DNA of 64,000 bases, from positions 30,255,245 through 30,319,244 of the forward strand of contig NC_049982.1 in assembly GCF_000003815.2 (NCBI RefSeq), written 5' to 3'. Position 1 is the first letter of the stretch. Each line of letters opens with the position of its first letter. Below the pieces are notes generated by a model. It worked only from the letters and a program-made list of their open reading frames with translations. It did not search any database and had not been told where the DNA came from. The position numbers and the translations under genes were made by a program. This DNA comes from Branchiostoma floridae (taxonomy: Eukaryota > Chordata > Leptocardii > Amphioxiformes > Branchiostomatidae). Positions 56,974-64,000 of this stretch are shown one piece after another.

Positions 56974-57147
56974 CAGCAGAAGCCAGTTAATTGCACAACG
57001 GATTAACACACACTTCTGTTAACTGCACGGAATCCCCAAATCCCAAACCGGTGCGGTCCAGCTGGATAACTTCGCATTATTGTACCAGCCGCATAATTGC
57101 ACGAAATTCACTGGCAAATAGGCCGTGCAATTAAGCGGCTTCTACTG
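56974..57147. mobile_element. mariner-type MITE, CAGCAGAAGCC ends, copy 1
   Basis: TA-flanked; CAGCAGAAGCCAGTTAATTG at the left and CAATTAAGCGGCTTCTACTG at the right. A related shorter copy lies at 60437-60563. Confidence 0.7.
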
Positions 57148-57607
57148 TATTGCTTACACACTGGATTGAATTTGACATGTACTTCTGTTGAAATGTTTTC
57201 TTTTGAAGCTTAGTTCCGTGTCTAAACCTAAAACACAGTGTCGCAATTGAATGCTGTGCAAATGCAGGAAACGTTGGTTCAAAATACAAGTCTCCAAAGT
57301 CCAGTACGGTCTAAACTCAGTCATGAAAAAATACTAAAAACTTTGAGACTATAAACAATCTGGCATATATTTTGCCTATCCCATACTATCATATCTATCT
57401 TGAAATTGTATATTCCTAAATTACATACTGGTCTTTATTTTCGAACGTTTGAAGTCCTGATTGAAAAACCTTCTAGGAATCTATTTTTTATGTTGATAAG
57501 GTTATTGTTGTTTCTGACAAGTAAGACCACGTCAAATTAATTCTATGGGTGACATCCACGCACTGAAGATTCGAAGTCTAATGCTATAAATGCGGGAGGG
57601 CGAAAAA

Positions 57608-57781
57608 AATCTTCAAGCAGATCCTACGGTAGCATAAGATAGTATCAAAAGCTGCCAGAGGTGTGAAGCCGGCTTAGGAGTGCGTTTGGCTACCTACATG
57701 GCAAATGTACACCTCTTGGCTGACTGCACTCCTTGGTCAGTTCAGTACTATCTTATGCCATCGTAGGATCTGCTTGGAGAT
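57608..57781. mobile_element. MITE, CTCCAAGCAGAT family, best copy
   Basis: Inverted ends of about 35 bp: TCTTCAAGCAGATCCTACGG...ATAAGATAGTA against TACTATCTTAT...TCGTAGGATCTGCTTGGAGA. No open frame. Confidence 0.7.
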
Positions 57782-58351
57782 TACAAAAAAAAAACAAGAA
57801 GGGTAAAAAAAAAACAAGATGCTAAGACTTACATTTTGAAAATAGAGATAAACGTTTTATCAAAAATAAAGTGACAAAACATTGTATCACATACAGCCAA
57901 GAAGTCTTTTATTCCTGTATTCATTTTTCCCAGCATGAATTAATACGAAAACCAACGCACGATCTGATGTCATCCATATAATTTACTTGCCTAGGCCTAA
58001 ATAGAATACCTGAATAGCCAGACAAAAGGGTCCCAGATTCGGTGTCACACAGCGACATCGGGGAATGGTAACAAAAGTCACGGGGCGACCGACCAATGAT
58101 GTAATCATCTACGCCAGGGAGCGAGCATTTTTGTCAACACTACATCTCCGCATTATGAGTTGCTACGCAGTATTCATGTTCCCGGTGGGATTGTTTCTGC
58201 ATAATTAGATTGCGCACCTAGCTCTACCAGGTACGGATATTGGGTTCATAGCTAGAGCCCGACAAGACACAAGGCACAAGATTTGACGGGTTTGAAGCCA
58301 TAAGACGGACGGACAAGACTCTTAAGACCAAGGGATCAGTGCCAAGACAAG

Positions 58352-58930
58352 TGTAGCAAGGTAAGATCGGGAGAAATAACCGTGAAATAGGGTCTTGTTT
58401 TTGACAGGTTTCGCAGTATACGTGTCAGTGGTGATACCATACAGTACGGTAAGAGTCGACTTAGATTTTAACTTATGTTGGCAGATTTTTGTTTGCTTTT
58501 TGTCCTAATAGTTTCACAAATGTTTCTAGTTGAATACATAATTTGTAGCAAGAAATATCGGGAGAAATAACCGTAAAATAGGGCCTTGTTTTTGACAGGT
58601 TACGCAGTGTATAATACGTGTCAGTAGTGAAAGCATACAGTACGGTATCAAAGATTCGACCCAGATTTTAACTTACATGTTGACAAATTTTTGTTCTTAT
58701 GGTTTCACAAATGATATTTCCAATTGAGTACATATCTTGTAGCAATGTAAGTTCGGGAGAAATTGACGTAAAATAGGGTCTAGTTTTTGTGACAAAGTTC
58801 GCAGTGTTGTATATACACAATATATGTGTCAATAGTGCTAGCGTATACAGTACGGTAAAGTTTGAAGGCGGTTTTAACTTGACAGGTTTTGGTTCTTATA
58901 GTTTAACGAACGATGCTATCATTTCACTAC
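58352..58930 (+). repeat. three-unit ~195-bp tandem repeat upstream of the membrane-protein gene
   Basis: Units start near 58352, 58543 and 58738. Each has GTAGCAA, CGGGAGAAAT, TAAAATAGGG-like, ACAGGTT, ATACAGTACGGTA and TTTTAACTT in the same order. The first unit boundary is a donor-like GCAAGGTAAG. The repeat lies in the probable promoter or first-intron region of the downstream gene. Confidence 0.75.
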
Positions 58931-60436
58931 CTTAAAGTACCTTACCTAGAAAACATTGCGGCATACTGTATGGCCACTTCTAAACAGGAAAGAAAGGATA
59001 TTTGACTGCACTATCAATTTCTAAGCTTCCGTAATTAGTTAGTGAAAAGGAAATTTCATTACACCGCGCCATATTGAAAAACTAGCCTAAAGGTTGCTTG
59101 CTAGTGCGTATAAAACGGGTTTGACAACCCAATTTTCCGCGGTCTAAATTTTCAAATCCGTGCGATTCTGCCTAAATAATGGAGTTAAGAACAGCATAGT
59201 TTCTTAGTAAAGACAGAATTGAGAACTTACAACCGAGTGATTGGAAACGTTCTTTGTTTGTTTAAAGAAAGGATTCGAGTTGGAGTTCCCCTTCATTTGC
59301 AACCTGTTTCCTTCTTGATTACCGAATACAAAAATGTCTTTAAATGGAACAAAACATAATAATTGTTCCGTATCATTTGCGCATATTTTTACAGTTAAAA
59401 TGGAAACCTTAGACCCTTTATCATTATGAAGCGATAGATTAAGTGGTAGTACCATAGTTCTATATGTTTAACTCCTCTGTAATCAAATCTAGTGGCAGTA
59501 TAGATTACCTGTTTTGTTCATCCTATGGTTCAATAGGAAAGCGGCAAGTCGTGATATTTCACCCCTAGTCTTTCATGTAATACTGAAACTACTTCAGGTC
59601 ATGTTAGGAAGAACGTGCAAAAAAAATAATTATTTGCAAGATATACAATACACTACTAGGTAGACTTACCAGAATTCTGTAACAAGTTGAACGACAATTT
59701 AAGAAAAATCATTATAATACCTCATCAGAGATGGTAGTGTAACTATAACAGCTAATCAAAGTTTAAATATTTAGCACAAAATCACCTCCAGTGTGTATAT
59801 AGAAAGACCGACCTAAATTCTAAAGAGTTTTTGCAAGTCATTCGTTGACTTGGAAGTAAACAAGTCATATCATACGACAATGCAAGCCTCCGCCACGAAA
59901 GCGCTAGCAACTTCCTTAGTTAAATTACTTGTGCACATTTCATAGTTTCATAATTTGTTTCTTCCCATGTTTTTCTTTATTCTCGTGACTTAAAATCAGA
60001 GTAACAACGTTATGCATATCTCCTATGGTATTGAATAAAGCTCACCACCGTAAAATGTAGATCCCGAAACATTTTTTTTTACTCCTAACACCTTTGACTT
60101 AACAGTAAATCGCTATGTAAAGTGATACTAGATTTTCCCTATACAGACAAATGACTTGAAAGGGTGCAGGAAATAATTCTTACGTGTAAACCTACACGGT
60201 ACCAAGACTGGCGCCAAATGTCCAGGTATTTATGCTAGCAAACGTGGGATCGAGAGGTCACGAGTTCGATTCCTCACAAGACTTTGTGTCCCTGGAAAGG
60301 GAACTCAATTGAATAGAAAAAGACGCGTACGATGGAAGCTCCGCCCCAATAACGTGCCCAAAACACAGTGGCCTCTGCCGGACTACACTTACCTACTTAG
60401 CAATGGGTAGCATTAGTATGGCTTTAAAACAAAATA
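58931..60436. other. non-coding DNA between tandem repeat and MITE; SINE-like patch
   Basis: Near 60235-60425 a B-box-like CACGAGTTCGATTCCTCAC suggests a SINE head. The remainder shows nothing supportable. Confidence 0.4.
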
Positions 60437-60563
60437 CAGTAGAAGCCGTTTAATTGCACGTCCAATTTGCCAGTGTTTTTATCCGTGCAATTATCCGGGT
60501 TGAGTAGCAATGCGAAGTTATCCATCCAGACTGCATCGGATTGCAGTTAACCGGCTTCTACTT
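60437..60563. mobile_element. mariner-type MITE, copy 2, just upstream of the membrane-protein gene
   Basis: CAGTAGAAGCCGTTTAATTG at the left and GTTAACCGGCTTCTACTT at the right, with TA at both sides. It ends about 130 bp before the start codon, inside the putative 5' intron. Confidence 0.65.
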
Positions 60564-60669
60564 TAAAACATTTGTATTTTATTTTTGAATAAAGAGAGTA
60601 AAGAAAATACGTACTCGTAGACGAAAATGGCAAAAACTGTCTTTTTATAGACGTTTGACAAATCGTACC

Positions 60670-60692
60670 CTTGTTCTACAGACTTGCAAACC
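60670..60692 (+). promoter_or_regulatory. acceptor and start context of the membrane-protein gene
   Basis: A pyrimidine-rich CCCTTGTTCTACAG precedes the coding exon, with AG at 60680-60681, followed by 11 nt of leader and ACCATGG, a strong initiation context. An upstream non-coding first exon is therefore likely. One candidate ends at the donor-like GCAAGGTAAG near 58354-58363, but this is unproven. Confidence 0.45.
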
Positions 60693-62898
60693 ATGGGAAA
60701 GATAACCACCAATCCCGGGGAGAAGAAGCCTGCAGAGCCGGCGGTCGAGGTGCAGGTAGAGCCGACCGCCCCGCTGCCTCAGAAGGTGACCGCGACCGAG
60801 CTCCCCCCACCGATTACCGTGATAAATGCACCCCCACCACGTAGGAACCGCCGGTGCTGCATCATCACCCTGACGGTGCTGATCGTGCTGATGGTCGGCA
60901 TCTCCATCACTCTGGGCGCCCTGTACATGAGGAAGCACCACGGCCGCGATCACGACGAACCCGACGTAAGTCTAAACTCCTTTTTTTTCTGTAACGGAGG
61001 GTGCCCTAACTCCGACATACCCGTAACTTCGGACGGGATTTTAATTTAGGGTCTCATTATGTAGAAGTTATGTTTTCATCTACAATACTGAATAAAATCC
61101 AAAGTTAAGGTACAGAGTTGTCGTGCGGATACAGGTATTTGTGTATAGTGGTCGATTTTGGCGTTACAATGAAAATTTTAGCTATGTGTAGTGCATCCTA
61201 TTTGTGTTTTTTTTTACCTCCATAAAACCGGATGTATTGTATTCAGTTGGGCAGCCTACATTTGTACCTGGGTGTAAGGACTCCAATAATATCTTTCATG
61301 CTAAGGAAAAAGACATACAAACCACATGCAAATAACCAAATGCTACTAAAAACATAACCTTCTCGGCGAAGGTAATAATACTTATAGAAAGGCATACGTG
61401 ACAATTCGTGCGAACGTTGACCTCTGTGGTGACCTTGCGTGTCTGGTCCTGACAGGTACAGCACCGTACCTGGCGCTGACTGGCACTCCCGACATGCCCT
61501 GCGCGCAGTCAAGCGTTCATGCAAAACCGTCTCGGTCACGCAAATATTCAAAGATAGAAAGATGTAACGAAGTTGATATATTGAAATGATATCCGCACAT
61601 AAAGATAGGAATCATTTTCTCCATTTGCACCGTTTGAAAAAGAACAACCATTTTTAAAATCGAATATCTTAAATTTGCTGTACAAAAGAGGAACGTATTA
61701 TTACACTAAGAACTTAGAACTCAAAGGTCTGTAGTGTATGTAAATACAATCTTACAATGTTACAGATATCATTTTTTGGGCTTGACACCGCCCACCAAGA
61801 ATGCACTTCATCGTCTATACAATTTGCCGCTCAAATAACGTTACAACTAGCTATGTTGGTGTTTTTTGGATCTAAATTAAAGTAAGAGGCTTGTGAAGAC
61901 CATTGGCCTGTCGGTATTTTTAGTCTTGGGCAAAATTCTTCGTGCCGGCCCGTACCAACGAGCCATGTCCCGACCCCGGACGTTTTCAGCGGGATGTTGT
62001 TGTGTAAGGCCATGTTGATTTGATTATATGGATGACATCCTCTGGGAACCCTAAAACTTATGCGAGCGTGCGTATAAAAAAAATTTGGCCAAAATAGGTA
62101 CCTTCATAATAAAACTAAGGGACAAGGAAGATTGAACAAATGACTTAACACACAAATAGCACCGGAACAATAGCATAGTATTTTTTTATTTAATTTTGTT
62201 CTTTTTCACTTTGGCTTTGGGACCTTGCACTTTGGTATTAATATTTTACAACATTAGTAACTGTTTTCGATATTCATTTGCAATCTATGACATCTATTTG
62301 AACTACACAATATATGTGTGTAAAGAATTATTTACTGTATAGAAAAACAGAAACTTTCAGTTTACTTTATACTTCGCACCCTATTTCCCTACACCCACTC
62401 AAGTTTTGTGTGATGAATGTGTTCCTTTTGTAAGGTCATAGTCTCTGAAATCCGGTTGCCAAATACTGAACTAAACGAAAGAATATCTATATTACTATGT
62501 ACTAGATGTGTTTTTTCTTCTTTGATTAAAGAGTTCATTTTGTTGTGTTCACGCAGCACTGGGAGGGAGAGAATGACGGCGACTGGGATGAGCTGATGGG
62601 CGGGGGCGGAGACAAGCCCGGACATCCCGGTAGCCACAGCGGAGGACACCGTCCCGGCCACGGCAGTGGAGAGCACCGCCCCGGACACGGCAGCGGAGGA
62701 CACCGCCCCGGCCACGGCAGTGGAGAACACCGCCCGGGCCACGACAGCAGCAGCAGCGAGGAACATGGTCACGGTGGGCATCGTCCCCACCGTCCCTGGC
62801 CACGCCCTTCTGGAGAGCCACGCCCGTCTGGAGAGCCACGCCCGTCCGAGAAGCCAAGGCCCCGCCCATCTGAGGTTCCGTACCCACCACCACACTAA
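60693..62898 (+). CDS. uncharacterised type II membrane protein, His/Gly/Pro-rich ectodomain
   Basis: Two coding exons, 60693-60965 and 62557-62898, joined in phase 0 by a GTAAGT donor and an acceptor after ACGCAG, give 204 residues. Residues 1-49 are Pro/Glu-rich with no signal peptide. RRNRR (50-54) and a Cys pair (55-56) precede a hydrophobic helix at about 57-79. The basic flank predicts a cytoplasmic N terminus, hence type II topology; the Cys pair could be acylated. Exon 2 encodes an acidic start (ENDGDWDE), then four copies of a 9-residue unit G(G/E)HRPGH(G/D)S at about 120-155, a Ser/Glu and His stretch, and Pro-rich RPSGEP repeats to the end. The His-rich repeats could bind metal ions, which is inference. 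The family is not recognised. Splice sites, a poly(A) signal and an intact frame support a real gene. The start is the ATG in ACCATGG, 11 nt inside an apparent exon whose acceptor AG is at 60680-60681. Confidence 0.75.
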
Positions 62899-63027
62899 AG
62901 AGATCCCGGCCGAAATATTAGCCCGTTCACGGTTGAAACGCGCATGTGCTGTGTGATGCATTGTGGGTAAAGGGTTGCAGTTGAACCCTCTGAGAATTTT
63001 ACAAAATACGTCTGCACTTACACATGT

Positions 63028-63033
63028 AATAAA
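63028..63033 (+). promoter_or_regulatory. poly(A) signal of the membrane-protein gene
   Basis: AATAAA 130 nt beyond the TAA at 62896-62898, the usual distance for a short 3' untranslated region. It supports the predicted end of the gene. Confidence 0.65.
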
Positions 63034-63205
63034 CGTGGTTTAGACGAGAATTGTTTACTCTTTGACCTCTATCTTTGACCTTTGACCTCACGCATGCGTA
63101 GTTACAACTGTGGACCGGCTTATGATTGCTGAAAAGATGACGGAAACTCTTTTACTTAAAGTGTGACAAGCTAATCCGGAATGCGAAGCATTGACATATA
63201 TTCTA

Positions 63206-63439
63206 CCAAGAGGAGGTTATGGAGCCATCCCAGCATTCCTTGCGATACACATTGCACAACACACGACTATCAAGAAGAATATAGGTCTAATCATGTTTAC
63301 AGATCAAATTGTTCCGGTTGCTTCATTGTCAAATTTGAGTACAATATGACGAGTGTATGTTTGACAGTAGCCACCTGGGATGTGCAATGTGAAGTATGCG
63401 TTGCAAGGAATGCTGGGACGTGTGCATAACCTCCTCTGG
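63206..63439. mobile_element. TA-flanked MITE with ~50-bp inverted ends
   Basis: The left end CCAAGAGGAGGTTATGGAGC and CCCAGCATTCCTTGC are mirrored at the right by GCAAGGAATGCTGGGACGTG and ATAACCTCCTCTGG. TA duplications lie at 63204-63205 and 63440-63441. The 82-codon frame across it is incidental. Confidence 0.75.
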
Positions 63440-63441
63440 TA

Positions 63442-64000
63442 TTTACTAAAGTGCCTTGATGCAACTAAATGGGAGCTTATAATGATACGGTCATCTTGTT
63501 TTTTGCTTTAATACATGCATATAAAAAGTCATTCAAGGAAATCTGCAGCGAGAATTAATATTCGTAGAATTCTAAATATTGTGGAATTCCGAAGGAATCT
63601 TCTAAAGGGAAAAGTTTAGTAATGGCTTTATGCCAACACTCGTTGTCTGATGATATGGACAATTGCTTATTCGCTTCAATGCTACATTTTTATGGAAAAT
63701 CGATGTTAACATCAGAAAGCAACAGTGGAGATTGATTTGGAGAAAGTTCAAGATTGTATCTTGTAAGAATTGTTTAATTAAAGCTGAGTTGTAGATTTTC
63801 TTCTCTGTATAATGTAAACATGGATGTAAATATTCATATGGTGCCTATATCGAGAGGGACTTTATATTTGTTATTAAACTTACTATCAAAAGAATATGCT
63901 CTATACGATTGGACTGAAATACATTGGATGAGGCAACAAGAATGGTACGTTGTGCTTTTGTAATATTGCTAGTCGAGAAATAAAAGATGCTATAAAGTTT
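63442..64000. other. no recognisable feature
   Basis: AT-rich end of the window without frames above 60 codons or repeats that match elsewhere in the window. Confidence 0.5.

Noticed and set aside
62389-62961. 190-codon minus frame and the alternative plus frames over 62.5-62.96 kb
   Set aside because: Shadows of the GC-rich repeat exon of the membrane-protein gene. The chosen frame alone has matching splice phase and topology.

Overview
The window is animal nuclear DNA. Genes are split by GT-AG introns, introns are crowded with short inverted-repeat DNA transposons, tRNA-derived SINEs and LINE 3' ends, and there is no operon structure or ribosome-binding-site pattern. The adaptor gene, the intron density and the mix of repeats suggest an invertebrate deuterostome, most likely a lancelet (Branchiostoma). 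That taxon is an inference. The sequence has one 100-base assembly gap (17997-18096).

Two genes can be supported. The first is on the minus strand, 53486 down to 25156. It is a complete 27-exon gene for the beta subunit of the AP-5 adaptor complex (AP5B1), a late-endosome/lysosome trafficking coat. Every splice phase closes, and the exons sum to 2781 nt, giving 926 residues. The second is on the plus strand, 60693-62898. It is a two-coding-exon gene for a 204-residue, apparently type II, single-pass membrane protein with a His/Gly/Pro-repeat ectodomain; I do not recognise its family. The two genes are divergent, with about 7.2 kb between their start codons.

Positions 1 to about 25 kb are gene-poor: microsatellites, direct duplications, a LINE 3' end (18.7-19.4 kb), SINEs, a six-unit tandem repeat (21.3-22.3 kb), a foldback mariner-like element (22.5-23.4 kb) and a Harbinger-like element (23.8-24.1 kb). 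From 25 to 53.5 kb the AP5B1 introns carry hAT, Tc1/mariner-type and nested elements. Intron 6 holds a 7.6 kb element with ~300 bp terminal inverted repeats, AG...CT ends and a 6-bp target duplication, i.e. Polinton/Maverick-like ends without Polinton genes. From 53.5 to 60.6 kb there is a LINE relic inside a pentanucleotide repeat, a 405-bp Mutator-like foldback element made of small hairpins, and a three-unit tandem repeat upstream of the second gene.

The most unusual observation is that two AP5B1 exons (14 and 17) each have their 3' splice site plus the start of the exon amplified into a minisatellite, so several acceptor copies lie side by side. Other notable structures are a foldback with a hammerhead-like core at 38.5 kb, and a transposon at 32.3-33.9 kb whose terminal repeat is interrupted by a second insertion.
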